The notes beneath the pieces were generated by a model. The model saw only the letters and a program-made list of their open reading frames with translations, made no database searches and was not told the origin of the DNA. A stretch of 64,000 bases of DNA from Vibrio sp. SS-MA-C1-2 (GTDB lineage Bacteria > Pseudomonadota > Gammaproteobacteria > Enterobacterales > Vibrionaceae), in the NCBI RefSeq assembly GCF_021513135.1, contig NZ_CP090981.1, forward strand, positions 930,001 through 994,000, given 5' to 3'. Positions 19,540-28,207 of this stretch are shown one piece after another; position 1 is the first letter of the stretch, and every line of letters starts with the position of its first letter. The position numbers and the translations under genes are program-made.

Positions 19540-20970
19540 ATGAGCAAAGAGATTAAAGCTCAAGTAGTAATACTTGGTGCCGGTCCTGCTGGATATTCTG
19601 CTGCATTCCGTTGTGCAGATTTAGGTTTGGATACTGTAATTATTGAACGTTACGATACACTAGGTGGCGTATGTTTGAATGTGGGTTGTATCCCATCAAA
19701 AGCACTACTTCACGTTGCAAAAGTAATTGAAGAAGCTAAAGCCCTTGCCGAGCACGGTATTGTGTTTGGCGAACCACAAACAGATATCGATAAGATTCGT
19801 CTGTGGAAAGAAAAAGTAATTAGCCAGTTAACTGGTGGTCTTGGCGGTATGGCTAAGATGCGTAAAGTTCAAACTGTTAACGGTTATGGTAAATTTACAA
19901 GCTCTAACACTATCGTTGTTGACGGTGGTGCAGACGGCGAAACGACAATTACCTTTGATGATGCCATCATTGCTGCTGGTTCTCGTCCAATTCAGCTTCC
20001 ATTTATCCCTCATGAAGATCCACGTATCTGGGATTCAACTGACGCATTAGAGCTAAAAGAAGTACCAGAGCGCCTATTAGTTATGGGTGGTGGTATTATC
20101 GGTCTAGAAATGGGAACCGTTTATCACGCATTGGGTTCTAAGATTGACGTTGTAGAGATGTTCGATCAAGTGATTCCAGCGGCAGATAAAGATATCGTTC
20201 GTGTTTTCACTAAGCGTATCAAGAAGAAATTCGACTTACTATTAGAAACTAAAGTGACTGCCGTTGAAGCAAAAGAAGATGGCATTTATGTTTCTATGGA
20301 AGGTAAAAAAGCACCTGCGGAGCCTCAGCGTTATGATGCGGTTCTTGTTGCTATTGGTCGTGTACCAAATGGTAAGCTTATCGACGGTGAAAAAGCGGGA
20401 ATCAATATTGATGAGCGTGGCTTTATCGCAGTAGATAAGCAGATGCGTACTAATGTTCCAAACATCTATGCAATTGGTGATATCGTTGGTCAGCCAATGC
20501 TTGCTCACAAAGGTGTGCATGAAGGTCATGTTGCTGCTGAAGTTATCTCTGGTAAGAAGCACTACTTCGATCCTAAAGTTATTCCTTCAATTGCTTATAC
20601 TGAGCCAGAAGTTGCATGGGTGGGTAAAACAGAGAAAGAAGCGAAAGCAGAAGGTATCAACTACGAAGTTGCGACTTTCCCTTGGGCTGCTTCTGGTCGT
20701 GCAATCGCGTCAGATTGTGCAGATGGTATGACGAAGCTTATCTTTGATAAAGAGAGTCATCGTGTCATTGGTGGTGCTATCGTTGGTACTAACGGTGGTG
20801 AGCTATTGGGTGAAATTGGCCTAGCGATTGAGATGGGTTGTGATGCAGAAGATATCGCATTGACTATTCATGCTCACCCAACGCTACATGAATCAATTGG
20901 CCTTGCGGCTGAAGTATTTGAAGGGACAGTGACTGACCTTCCAAATCCTAAAGCAGTTAAACGTAAATAA
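19540..20970 (+). CDS. lpd: Dihydrolipoamide dehydrogenase Lpd (E3)
   Basis: FAD flavoprotein that reoxidises lipoyl groups of the pyruvate and 2-oxoglutarate dehydrogenases and the glycine cleavage system. The 476-residue product has the FAD-binding GAGPAGYSAAFRCADLG, the redox disulfide GGVCLNVGCIPSK, the NAD-binding GGGIIGLEMG and the catalytic base region HAHPTLHES. MSKEIKAQVV at 19540, with GAGGT upstream, is preferred over an ATG seven codons earlier. An inverted repeat TTAAC-N5-GTTAA lies at 19435-19449 in its upstream region; its role is unknown. Confidence 0.97.
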   Translation: MSKEIKAQVVILGAGPAGYSAAFRCADLGLDTVIIERYDTLGGVCLNVGCIPSKALLHVAKVIEEAKALAEHGIVFGEPQTDIDKIRLWKEKVISQLTGGLGGMAKMRKVQTVNGYGKFTSSNTIVVDGGADGETTITFDDAIIAAGSRPIQLPFIPHEDPRIWDSTDALELKEVPERLLVMGGGIIGLEMGTVYHALGSKIDVVEMFDQVIPAADKDIVRVFTKRIKKKFDLLLETKVTAVEAKEDGIYVSMEGKKAPAEPQRYDAVLVAIGRVPNGKLIDGEKAGINIDERGFIAVDKQMRTNVPNIYAIGDIVGQPMLAHKGVHEGHVAAEVISGKKHYFDPKVIPSIAYTEPEVAWVGKTEKEAKAEGINYEVATFPWAASGRAIASDCADGMTKLIFDKESHRVIGGAIVGTNGGELLGEIGLAIEMGCDAEDIALTIHAHPTLHESIGLAAEVFEGTVTDLPNPKAVKRK

Positions 20971-21005
20971 GCTGATTTGATGCAATTGGTCAGATGAATA
21001 AATAG

Positions 21006-21037
21006 ATAGGCACTTTTTAAAGTGCCTATTTTTTTAC
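21006..21037 (+). terminator. Terminator after lpd
   Basis: ATAGGCACTTT, loop TT, AAAGTGCCTAT, then a T7 run. The two arms match perfectly over 11 bases. Confidence 0.92.
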
Positions 21038-21049
21038 CTACAATATTGA

Positions 21050-21198
21050 TACTTGAAGATACTAGGTTAATATCCCCTTCTTACTTGAAGTTGCTAGGTT
21101 GTTGGCTATGTTCATTCGCCCCAATCATATAGAAAATCTATACTCATGGAGCCTCATTCATTTGTCGTCTACTAGCAACGTCAATTACTTTGGGTATA
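21050..21198 (+). repeat. Dispersed palindromic repeat, copy D (long form) with an extra left-arm fragment
   Basis: A short left-arm fragment (TACTTGAAGATACTAGGTT, 21050-21068) is followed by a complete long copy from 21071 with TTACTTGAAGTTGCTAGG, GTTGTTGGCT, the CCCCAATCATATAG centre and the right arm CTAGCAACGTCAATTACTTT ending GGGTATAG. Confidence 0.85.
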
Positions 21199-21204
21199 GC
21201 TGTA

Positions 21205-21303
21205 AAAGCTGCACTCATTTGCCCTTAATCATATAGTAAACCTATACTTTGAGGCTTTATTCACATGCAGCCGTCTAGCAACGGTAATTATTTTGAGTGT
21301 AAA
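21205..21303 (+). repeat. Dispersed palindromic repeat, partial tandem copy D'
   Basis: Directly after copy D, a second unit has GCTGCACTCATTTGCCC, AATCATATAGTAAACCTATAC, and the right arm TCTAGCAACGGTAATTATTTTG. It lacks the left arm. This looks like insertion of one copy into or beside another, or a partial duplication. Confidence 0.75.
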
Positions 21304-21482
21304 TATGTTGCAAGATTGGATTGTTTTTTAATTTTTAGTTAATTTTATGGTATCTTAGTGCCAATAAATGGGTTTTTTATTGAGTTAGTTAACTGTTTTA
21401 TATGTAAATATATTTAGAATAGAGAAAAACTAAATATATCGATGATAAATAGGCAGTTCAAATAGCTTGCCCTTTACTTTGC
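21304..21482 (+). promoter_or_regulatory. acnB upstream region
   Basis: AT-rich region that must hold the acnB promoter. A candidate extended -10 (TGGTATCTT, about 21347) is visible. A GTTAGTTAACT segment near 21384 resembles ArcA-type sites only loosely. The exact promoter is not fixed. Confidence 0.35.
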
Positions 21483-21542
21483 GTTATTCACTCAGCGTGT
21501 AGTGAGTAACCTTCCAAGGATATTCACTTACTACAAGTGAAT
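21483..21542 (+). promoter_or_regulatory. Two tandem hairpins in the acnB 5' leader
   Basis: Hairpin 1: GTTATTCACT (21483-21492) pairs with AGTGAGTAAC (21501-21510), one wobble. Hairpin 2: ATTCACTT (21522-21529) pairs with AAGTGAAT (21535-21542), perfect. The second ends eight bases before the GAGGAA ribosome site at 21551. The arms are shared in sequence (ATTCACT twice, AGTGART twice), so alternative pairings between hairpins are possible. Confidence 0.65.
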
Positions 21543-21563
21543 CGTAATTAGAGGAAAAATGTC

Positions 21564-24161
21564 GTGCTTGAAGCTTATCGAAATCATGTTGCAGAACGTG
21601 CAGCGGAAGGGATTGTTCCACAGCCATTAAATGCAACTCAAACCGCATCTCTTGTCGAGTTACTCCAGCAGCCTCCTGTTGGCGAAGAGTCCTTTCTTTT
21701 AGATCTATTTGAAAACAGAATTCCACCCGGTGTTGATGAAGCCGCTTATGTTAAAGCCGGCTTTCTTGCTGCGATAACACAAGGCAAAGCGGAATCACCA
21801 ATTATTTCAGCAGAGAAAGCAACTGAACTACTTGGCACAATGCAAGGTGGTTATAATATCGAACCCCTTATTTCGCTCTTAGATAATGACAAGCTAGCAC
21901 CGATTGCAGCTAAAGCATTATCTCATACACTATTAATGTTTGAAGCCTTTTACGACGTTGAAGAGAAAGCAAAAGCGGGTAACGTATTAGCTCAACAAGT
22001 CATTCAATCTTGGGCTGATGCTGAGTGGTTTTTATCTAAGCCAGAATTAGCTGAGAAAATCACTCTGACTGTCTTTAAAGTCACTGGCGAAACCAATACC
22101 GATGATCTTTCTCCAGCTCCTGATGCATGGTCGCGTCCTGATATCCCTCTTCATGCGTTAGCGATGCTAAAAAATAGCCGTGATGGAATTACACCGGATA
22201 AACCAGGAGAAGTCGGGCCGATTGCAACCATCGAAGCGTTACAGAAAAAAGGTTACACACTTGCTTATGTTGGTGACGTTGTTGGTACAGGTTCATCAAG
22301 AAAATCAGCGACTAACTCGGTATTATGGTTCATGGGTGACGATATTCCAAATGTACCAAATAAGCGAGCTGGTGGTTACTGTCTAGGTAGTAAGATTGCA
22401 CCGATTTTCTTCAATACCATGGAAGATGCCGGTGCTCTACCAATTGAAGTTGATGTCAGTAAATTGAACATGGGTGATGTTATCGATATTTACCCATATC
22501 AAGGTGTCGTGAAGAATCATGATAGTGGCGAGATATTAGCTGATTTCTCTTTAAAGACAGAAGTATTAATTGATGAAGTTCGTGCTGGCGGTCGTATCCC
22601 ATTGATTATCGGTCGTGGTTTAACAGATCGTGCTCGTCAATCATTGAACTTAGAAGCAACTGATGTATTCCGTCGTCCTTTAGATGTGGCTGAAAGCGAT
22701 AAGGGCTATACTCTTGCGCAAAAAATGGTCGGTAAGGCGTGTGGTGTAACAGGTGTTCGTCCGGGGCAATATTGTGAACCTAAGATGACAACTGTTGGCT
22801 CACAGGATACAACAGGCCCAATGACCCGCGATGAACTAAAAGATCTCGCTTGTTTAGGTTTCTCTGCTGATTTAGTGATGCAGTCTTTCTGTCATACGGC
22901 GGCGTATCCAAAGCCGATTGATGTTAATACTCATCATACTCTACCTGACTTTATTATGAATCGTAGTGGCGTTTCTTTGCGTCCTGGTGATGGTGTTATT
23001 CACTCATGGTTAAACCGTATGTTACTGCCTGATACTGTTGGTACTGGTGGTGATTCCCATACTCGTTATCCATTAGGGATCTCATTCCCAGCCGGTTCAG
23101 GTTTAGTGGCATTTGCTGCTGCGACAGGGGTGATGCCTCTTGATATGCCTGAGTCTATTTTGGTGCGTTTTAAAGGTGAAAAGCAGCCTGGTATTACACT
23201 ACGTGATCTTGTTCATGCGATTCCTTACTTTGCTATCAAACAAGGTTTACTAACGGTAGAGAAAGCAGGAAAGAAAAATGCATTTTCTGGTCGTATTCTT
23301 GAAATTGAAGGTCTACCAACTCTGAAAGTTGAACAAGCATTTGAACTTGCAGATGCCTCTGCTGAGCGTTCAGCGGCGGGTTGTACGATTAAACTAGATG
23401 AAGCGCCAATCACCGAATACCTAACCTCAAATATCACCATGTTGAAGTGGATGATTGCCGAAGGTTACGGTGATCGTAAGACGATTGAACGTCGTGTTAG
23501 CGAGATGGAAGAGTGGTTAGCCAATCCAGTTCTGATGGAAGCAGATAAAGATGCAGAATATGCGGAGATCATTGAGATCGATCTTGCGGATATCAAAGAA
23601 CCAATCTTATGCGCGCCAAACGATCCTGATGATGCGCGTCTGTTATCGGATGTCACAGGTGAAACTATTGATGAAGTCTTTATCGGTTCATGTATGACAA
23701 ACATTGGTCATTTCCGTGCCGCAGGTAAGTTACTTGATAAGTTTACAGGGCAGTTGCCAACTCGAATGTGGATAGCACCACCGACTAAGATGGATAAAGA
23801 TCAGCTTATCGAAGAAGGATATTACGGTATCTTTGGTCGTGTTGGCGCACGTATAGAGATCCCAGGTTGTTCTCTTTGTATGGGTAACCAAGCTCGTGTT
23901 GCAGAGAAGGCGACGGTTGTTTCTACATCAACGCGTAACTTTCCGAACCGCTTAGGAACCGGGGCTAATGTATTCTTAGCATCTGCAGAATTAGCATCGG
24001 TTGCTGCAATTTTAGGTAAGTTACCAACGGTTGATGAGTATTTAACTTATTCTAGTCAGTTAGATACGACAGCGGCAGATACTTATCGCTACTTAAACTT
24101 TGATCAGTTGACACAGTACACTGACAAAGCAGAAAAAGTGATTATTCAACAAACAGTTTAA
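21564..24161 (+). CDS. acnB: Aconitate hydratase B, bifunctional (AcnB)
   Basis: TCA-cycle aconitase, also 2-methylisocitrate dehydratase, with a [4Fe-4S] cluster. The 865-residue length matches AcnB. The order is the N-terminal HEAT-like domain, the swivel domain ([19 protein letters not shown]), then the catalytic domains with [11 protein letters not shown] and the cluster cysteines in [11 protein letters not shown] and [10 protein letters not shown]. The start is GTG at 21564, eight bases after GAGGAA. In E. coli apo-AcnB binds mRNA, which makes its structured leader interesting. Confidence 0.97.
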   Translation: MLEAYRNHVAERAAEGIVPQPLNATQTASLVELLQQPPVGEESFLLDLFENRIPPGVDEAAYVKAGFLAAITQGKAESPIISAEKATELLGTMQGGYNIEPLISLLDNDKLAPIAAKALSHTLLMFEAFYDVEEKAKAGNVLAQQVIQSWADAEWFLSKPELAEKITLTVFKVTGETNTDDLSPAPDAWSRPDIPLHALAMLKNSRDGITPDKPGEVGPIATIEALQKKGYTLAYVGDVVGTGSSRKSATNSVLWFMGDDIPNVPNKRAGGYCLGSKIAPIFFNTMEDAGALPIEVDVSKLNMGDVIDIYPYQGVVKNHDSGEILADFSLKTEVLIDEVRAGGRIPLIIGRGLTDRARQSLNLEATDVFRRPLDVAESDKGYTLAQKMVGKACGVTGVRPGQYCEPKMTTVGSQDTTGPMTRDELKDLACLGFSADLVMQSFCHTAAYPKPIDVNTHHTLPDFIMNRSGVSLRPGDGVIHSWLNRMLLPDTVGTGGDSHTRYPLGISFPAGSGLVAFAAATGVMPLDMPESILVRFKGEKQPGITLRDLVHAIPYFAIKQGLLTVEKAGKKNAFSGRILEIEGLPTLKVEQAFELADASAERSAAGCTIKLDEAPITEYLTSNITMLKWMIAEGYGDRKTIERRVSEMEEWLANPVLMEADKDAEYAEIIEIDLADIKEPILCAPNDPDDARLLSDVTGETIDEVFIGSCMTNIGHFRAAGKLLDKFTGQLPTRMWIAPPTKMDKDQLIEEGYYGIFGRVGARIEIPGCSLCMGNQARVAEKATVVSTSTRNFPNRLGTGANVFLASAELASVAAILGKLPTVDEYLTYSSQLDTTAADTYRYLNFDQLTQYTDKAEKVIIQQTV

Positions 24162-24175
24162 GTTTATTAATACGT

Positions 24176-24231
24176 CTATACTTAACGTAATTGGAATTGC
24201 TCGTCGTCAACAACCTAGTCTCTTCAAGTCA
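24176..24231 (-). repeat. Dispersed palindromic repeat, degraded copy E (reversed)
   Basis: On the minus strand: GACTTGAAGAGACTAGG then TTGTTGACGACGAGCAATTCCAATTACG. It keeps the left arm and a worn right arm and lacks the central part. Confidence 0.6.
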
Positions 24232-24287
24232 GTAGGCGATATATTACGGCGACGTTAAGTCATAAAAGACGGTAACACTATAATATT

Positions 24288-24337
24288 AAAGCTCATATTT
24301 TTTTGGTTGATTAGACCTGAAAGTGTGAGCTTTTTTA
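24288..24337 (+). terminator. Probable terminator after acnB
   Basis: AAAGCTCA (24288-24295) pairs with TGAGCTTT (24326-24333), followed by more T. The 30-base loop contains a small inner GGT/ACC pairing. Confidence 0.55.
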
Positions 24338-24405
24338 TTTGCTAGAGATTGTGGCAAATATTTCCTATTATAGGGCAGAGTATTAATCGTTATTTGGATA
24401 ACCTT

Positions 24406-24792
24406 GTGGATTTTGAATTTAGAAAAAGTACCTTAGATGATAACTATCGCGCGATCTTTTCAATGGGACATGAAGCATTAGGTCGCTGGATCATTGAAGA
24501 GTTAGGAAGTGATCCCAAAGCGATCAAATTATTGTTAGAGCAAGTTGAACAATTACAAGGCAGTAGTGAAGAGTGGCAACAGAAAGGGAAAGAGTTAACG
24601 ATTACCATCAATAGTGAGGAGATTCTAGTTCAAGCAAATAGCACTTTTGTTGAATCAGATCTTACTGATCAGCAGAGTATCGAAGAAGAAAGTCACTTTG
24701 GTTACTACGATGAAGAGAGTGTCTCTTTATGTGGCCGTGAAGACTTTATTGAAGTGATTGATTCTTGGTTGGCGTTTGTTCTGCGATATTGA
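24406..24792 (+). CDS. yacL: UPF0231 family protein YacL
   Basis: Protein of unknown function found next to acnB in enterics and vibrios. From the GTG at 24406 the product begins MDFEFRKSTLDDNYRAIFSMGHEALGRWI, parallel to the E. coli YacL start MDYEF and its SMGHE motif. The C-terminal YYDEESVSLCGREDF motif is the most conserved part. This gives 128 residues. An upstream ATG at 24349 would add 19 residues with no family support. No enzymatic motif is visible. Confidence 0.9.
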   Translation: MDFEFRKSTLDDNYRAIFSMGHEALGRWIIEELGSDPKAIKLLLEQVEQLQGSSEEWQQKGKELTITINSEEILVQANSTFVESDLTDQQSIEEESHFGYYDEESVSLCGREDFIEVIDSWLAFVLRY

Positions 24793-24855
24793 TCTCTCCA
24801 TTTCTTTAGGTATATTCCTCCCTAACTAAAGCTCTTAACATGCACCTATCTTGTG

Positions 24856-24889
24856 AAAATGCCGCACCAATTTGGTGCGGCATTTTTTT
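24856..24889 (+). terminator. Terminator after yacL
   Basis: AAAATGCCGCACCAA, loop TTT, GGTGCGGCATTTT, then more T. A strong GC-rich stem. Confidence 0.9.
24864..24878. promoter_or_regulatory. Candidate NtrC binding site inside the yacL terminator
   Basis: GCACC-AATTT-GGTGC fits the NtrC consensus GCAC-(C/Y)-N5-GGTGC. It lies about 85-100 bases upstream of a candidate sigma-54 promoter for glnK, a normal enhancer distance. Confidence 0.6.
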
Positions 24890-24960
24890 GTTTTGAATAA
24901 ATAAAAATAAATTACTTTTTAACATTTACTTAACTTTTTGATTTTTAATGGTAATAAAAG

Positions 24961-24978
24961 TTGGCATGATTATTGATT
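24961..24978 (+). promoter_or_regulatory. Candidate sigma-54 promoter for glnK-amtB
   Basis: TTGGCATGATTATTGATT resembles the TGGCAC-N5-TTGCA element. The -24 GG is present and the spacing is right, but the -12 element reads TTGA rather than TTGC. Confidence 0.45.
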
Positions 24979-25055
24979 GTATTTAATCAGAGACCGGGCA
25001 TAACTTAATTGAACAGTCCTAATAATTTAGAGATGAACTTGGGTAGGGAATGTGT

Positions 25056-25394
25056 ATGAAGCTGATTCACGCAATTATTAAACCATTCAAATTAGAAGAT
25101 GTAAGAGAAGCACTATTTGATGTTGGTATTGAAGGGATGACGATTTCTGAAGTAAAAGGATTTGGTCGTCAAAAAGGACATACTGAACTCTATCGAGGAG
25201 CTGAGTACCAAGTGGATTTTTTACCTAAAGTGAAAATCGAGATAGCGACAGTACAAGATAATGTCGAAGAGGTGATTAATGCGATCACTCAATCAGCCCA
25301 TACTGGAAAAATTGGCGATGGGAAAATATTTGTTTACGACCTAGAGCAAGCGGTTCGAATTCGTACCGGTGAGATGGACACTGAAGCGTTATAA
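25056..25394 (+). CDS. glnK: Nitrogen regulatory protein P-II (GlnK/GlnB)
   Basis: Trimeric PII signal protein that reports 2-oxoglutarate and glutamine status and gates AmtB. The 112-residue product has the T-loop with Tyr51 in ELYRGAEY (the uridylylation site), the B-loop THTGKIGDGKIF-like segment (here SAHTGKIGDGKIF), and the C-terminal VRIRTGE. The ATG at 25056 follows TAGGGAA at good spacing; an ATG two codons earlier overlaps the ribosome site. The next gene is amtB, so GlnK is the better name. Confidence 0.92.
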   Translation: MKLIHAIIKPFKLEDVREALFDVGIEGMTISEVKGFGRQKGHTELYRGAEYQVDFLPKVKIEIATVQDNVEEVINAITQSAHTGKIGDGKIFVYDLEQAVRIRTGEMDTEAL

Positions 25395-25461
25395 AAAGGC
25401 ATTGCTGAGAACAGTAAGGCCGAATCAGACTTTGATTTAAGCAAATATGAAAGGAAATATT

Positions 25462-26703
25462 ATGGATATTATCTTAACAGTCACAGAAATAAAATACGCG
25501 CTAGATACCTTTTACTTACTCATTTCAGGGGCGTTAGTCATGTGGATGGCAGCAGGGTTTGCCATGTTAGAAGCTGGGCTAGTTCGCTCTAAAAATACCA
25601 CTGAAATTTTAACCAAAAACCTTTGTCTATACGCGATTGCTTGCACCATGTTTTTATTGGTGGGTTACAACATCATGTATGTCGATAATACAGGCGGCGG
25701 AATTATCCCCTCTTTAGGCGTTTTGATTGGTGAGCAAGGCGCTGATGCCTCCCATTCATTAGAATCTGACTTCTTCTTCCAAGTGGTGTTTGTCGCAACG
25801 GCGATGTCTGTTGTATCTGGTGCCGTTGCAGAGCGTATGAAGTTATGGGCTTTTCTTATCTTTTCGGTTGTTTTAACGGGTTTTATCTATCCACTAGAAG
25901 GTTACTGGACTTGGGGTGGTGGTTTCCTTTCAGAGCTGGGCTTTAGTGACTTTGCTGGTTCAGGTATTGTTCATATGGCGGGTGCCGCTGCGGCATTAGC
26001 AGGCGTTCTATTACTGGGTGCTCGAAAAGGCAAATATGGTAAGCGAGGTGAGATTTATCCGATACCAGGTTCAAACATGCCATTAGCGACTTTAGGTACA
26101 TTCATCTTATGGTTAGGTTGGTTTGGCTTTAACGGTGGTTCACAGTTAATGGTGTCTGACTTTGAGAACGCAACGGCGGTAGGACAGGTATTCTTAAATA
26201 CTAATGCAGCAGCTGCCGCAGGTGCAATTGGGGCACTAGCATTTTGTAAATTGACGTGGGGAAAGGCGGATTTAACGATGATTCTTAATGGAGCATTAGC
26301 AGGTTTAGTTGCAATTACGGCAGACCCTCTCTCGCCGACACCTATTACAGCACTACTTATTGGCTTAGCCGCGGGTGGAATTGTTATCGTTAGTATCGTC
26401 GCATTGGACAAAATTAAAATTGATGATCCAGTAGGTGCAATCTCTGTTCATGGTGTATGTGGATTCTTTGGTTTGATGGTTGTTCCTCTAAGCAATGGTG
26501 ATGCAAGCTTTAGTGCTCAGTTAATAGGGGCGCTGGTTATCTTTGGTTGGGTATTTATAGCAAGTATTGTCGTTTGGTCTATTTTAAAGCGTACAATTGG
26601 TATTCGAGTTAGTGAAGAAGAAGAGTTAGAAGGTATGGATATCCATGATTGTGGTATTGATGCTTATCCTGAATTTATGGTGCATGGTAAACTTTCACGT
26701 TAA
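25462..26703 (+). CDS. amtB: Ammonium transporter AmtB
   Basis: Trimeric ammonium channel with about 11 membrane helices. The 413-residue product has AGFAMLEAGLVRSKN, the family signature DFAGSGIVHMAGAAAALAG with the conserved Asp and first pore His, and the second pore His in SVHGVCGFFG. AAAGGA at 25450 supports the ATG at 25462 over the ATG at 25447. It is co-oriented with glnK 67 bases upstream, the usual functional pair. Confidence 0.95.
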   Translation: MDIILTVTEIKYALDTFYLLISGALVMWMAAGFAMLEAGLVRSKNTTEILTKNLCLYAIACTMFLLVGYNIMYVDNTGGGIIPSLGVLIGEQGADASHSLESDFFFQVVFVATAMSVVSGAVAERMKLWAFLIFSVVLTGFIYPLEGYWTWGGGFLSELGFSDFAGSGIVHMAGAAAALAGVLLLGARKGKYGKRGEIYPIPGSNMPLATLGTFILWLGWFGFNGGSQLMVSDFENATAVGQVFLNTNAAAAAGAIGALAFCKLTWGKADLTMILNGALAGLVAITADPLSPTPITALLIGLAAGGIVIVSIVALDKIKIDDPVGAISVHGVCGFFGLMVVPLSNGDASFSAQLIGALVIFGWVFIASIVVWSILKRTIGIRVSEEEELEGMDIHDCGIDAYPEFMVHGKLSR

Positions 26704-26745
26704 TTTTTATCAGTAGTCATAGTGATTTATGACTTAAATTTAATC

Positions 26746-26825
26746 TATACCTTTCTTATTTGAAGTTGCTAGGTTGTTGGCTACTCTTGTTCGCCTACTA
26801 GCAACTTCAATTATTTTAGGTGTAT
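26746..26825 (+). repeat. Dispersed palindromic repeat, copy F (short form)
   Basis: TATACCTTTCTTATTTGAAGTTGCTAGG...CCTACTAGCAACTTCAATTATTTTAGGTGTA (middle omitted). The central 50-base segment of the long form is missing, so the two arms form a compact hairpin. Confidence 0.85.
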
Positions 26826-26831
26826 TCCCTC

Positions 26832-26865
26832 AAAGACCTTATGATTTATTATAAGGTCTTTTTAT
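26832..26865 (+). terminator. Terminator after amtB
   Basis: AAAGACCTTAT, an eight-base loop, ATAAGGTCTTT, then T. A perfect 11-bp stem. Confidence 0.9.
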
Positions 26866-26883
26866 TTTTTATGATATGAATCA

Positions 26884-26934
26884 TTGTTTATCAAATGATT
26901 TTGTATATAATAAACTTATTGATAACTATTACCA
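26884..26934 (+). promoter_or_regulatory. fbpA promoter with Fur box
   Basis: TTGTTT (26884) and TATAAT (26906) have a 16-base spacer. Just downstream, TGATAACTATTACCA (26920-26934) matches 12 of the 14 defined positions of the Fur 7-1-7 motif TGATAATnATTATCA. The box overlaps the start region, a repressing position. Confidence 0.7.
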
Positions 26935-26976
26935 TTCGCACCTCTATATTCATACGATAGATAAAGGACTTCTTCA

Positions 26977-27990
26977 ATGAAAAAACTACTCGCAGCTTCT
27001 CTTCTGTTTTCTACATTTGCCCCACTAACTGCACAAGCTGCTGATGAAGTGAATGTTTACTCTTATCGCCAACCTTTCTTAATTGAACCTATGTTCAAAG
27101 AGTTTACTGCTGAGACTGGGATTAAAGTTAATGTTAAATTTGCAAAAAAAGGCTTAGCTGAAAAAGTAAAGCAAGAAGGGGAGTTTAGTCCTGCTGATGT
27201 ATTGTTAACAACCGACATTAGCCGCCTTGTTGAGTTCATTGACAAAGATGTTGTTCAACCTTTAGATAGTGCTGAAATAGAAAAGAATATTCCAACTCAA
27301 TACCGTGATTCAGAAGATCGTTGGTTTGCACTCACGCTACGTACTCGTAATGTTTACTCTTCAAAAGAGCGTGTTGGCCGTTTAGGTGATGACTTTGATT
27401 ACATCAATTTAGCTGATCCTAAATGGGAAGGTAAGATTTGTATGCGTTCTGGTAAGCACCCATACAATGTTTCTCTCATCTCTTCGATGATTGCTCATTA
27501 TGGTGAAGCGAAAGCAAAAGTATGGCTAGAAGGCTTAAAAGCAAACTTGGCGCGTAAACCACAAGGTAATGATCGTGCACAAGTTAAAGCAATTAAAGAA
27601 GGACTTTGTGACCTTGCATTAGGCAATAGTTACTACCTCGGTAAGATGATTAATGACGAGAACCAAAAAGCATGGGCAGACTCTGTTTATATTAACTTCC
27701 CTGGTCAAGATTCATTTGGTACTCACGTGAATGTCAGTGGGATGTCACTGGCTAAATACGCACCAAACAAAGAGAATGCAGAGAAGCTAATGACATTCCT
27801 AACTGAGAAAACAGCACAAAGCATGTACGCTGAAGTGAACTATGAGTACCCAGTTAACCCAGAAGTGAAGCCATCTGAGCTTGTGTCATCTTGGGGTGAG
27901 TTCAAAGCCGACACTTTACCATTAGAAGATGTTGCTAAATATCACACTACTGCAGTGAAAATGCTAGACGAAGTGAAATTTGATCTATAA
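26977..27990 (+). CDS. fbpA: Ferric iron ABC transporter, periplasmic binding protein FbpA
   Basis: Periplasmic transferrin-like receptor that hands Fe3+ to FbpB. The 337-residue product has a signal peptide MKKLLAASLLFSTFAPLTAQA cut before ADEVNVYSYR. The iron-ligand tyrosine pair is in GNSYYLGKM (about residue 215-216). It is followed by an intergenic terminator, then fbpB and fbpC. This arrangement gives more binding protein than permease. Confidence 0.95.
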   Translation: MKKLLAASLLFSTFAPLTAQAADEVNVYSYRQPFLIEPMFKEFTAETGIKVNVKFAKKGLAEKVKQEGEFSPADVLLTTDISRLVEFIDKDVVQPLDSAEIEKNIPTQYRDSEDRWFALTLRTRNVYSSKERVGRLGDDFDYINLADPKWEGKICMRSGKHPYNVSLISSMIAHYGEAKAKVWLEGLKANLARKPQGNDRAQVKAIKEGLCDLALGNSYYLGKMINDENQKAWADSVYINFPGQDSFGTHVNVSGMSLAKYAPNKENAEKLMTFLTEKTAQSMYAEVNYEYPVNPEVKPSELVSSWGEFKADTLPLEDVAKYHTTAVKMLDEVKFDL

Positions 27991-28023
27991 TGAGCGTTGA
28001 GTCATATTGGTACTCAAAATGAG

Positions 28024-28053
28024 ATAAGGGAGTGTTTCACTCCCTTATTTTTT
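28024..28053 (+). terminator. Attenuating terminator between fbpA and fbpB
   Basis: ATAAGGGAGTG, loop TTT, CACTCCCTTAT, then a T run. Partial read-through would set the FbpA to FbpBC ratio. Confidence 0.9.
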
Positions 28054-28207
28054 GCTTTCAATATATACGCTTTTTACTTAAAAATGCAGTGGTGTTGCCT
28101 TTCTAAAATAGAGAGAAAACCTATAATGATTTGGCTTCTGTTATTTTCTGGTTTTCCAGCAATGGTGAGTGATTTTCGTATAGTGAGATAATAATAAATA
28201 GTGACGA

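Noticed and set aside
28095-28127. Promoter for fbpB (TTGCCT and TATAAT)
   Set aside because: The spacer is about 21 bases, too long for a normal sigma-70 promoter.
27997-28191. 64-codon frame between fbpA and fbpB
   Set aside because: It spans the terminator hairpin, has no family resemblance and no ribosome site.
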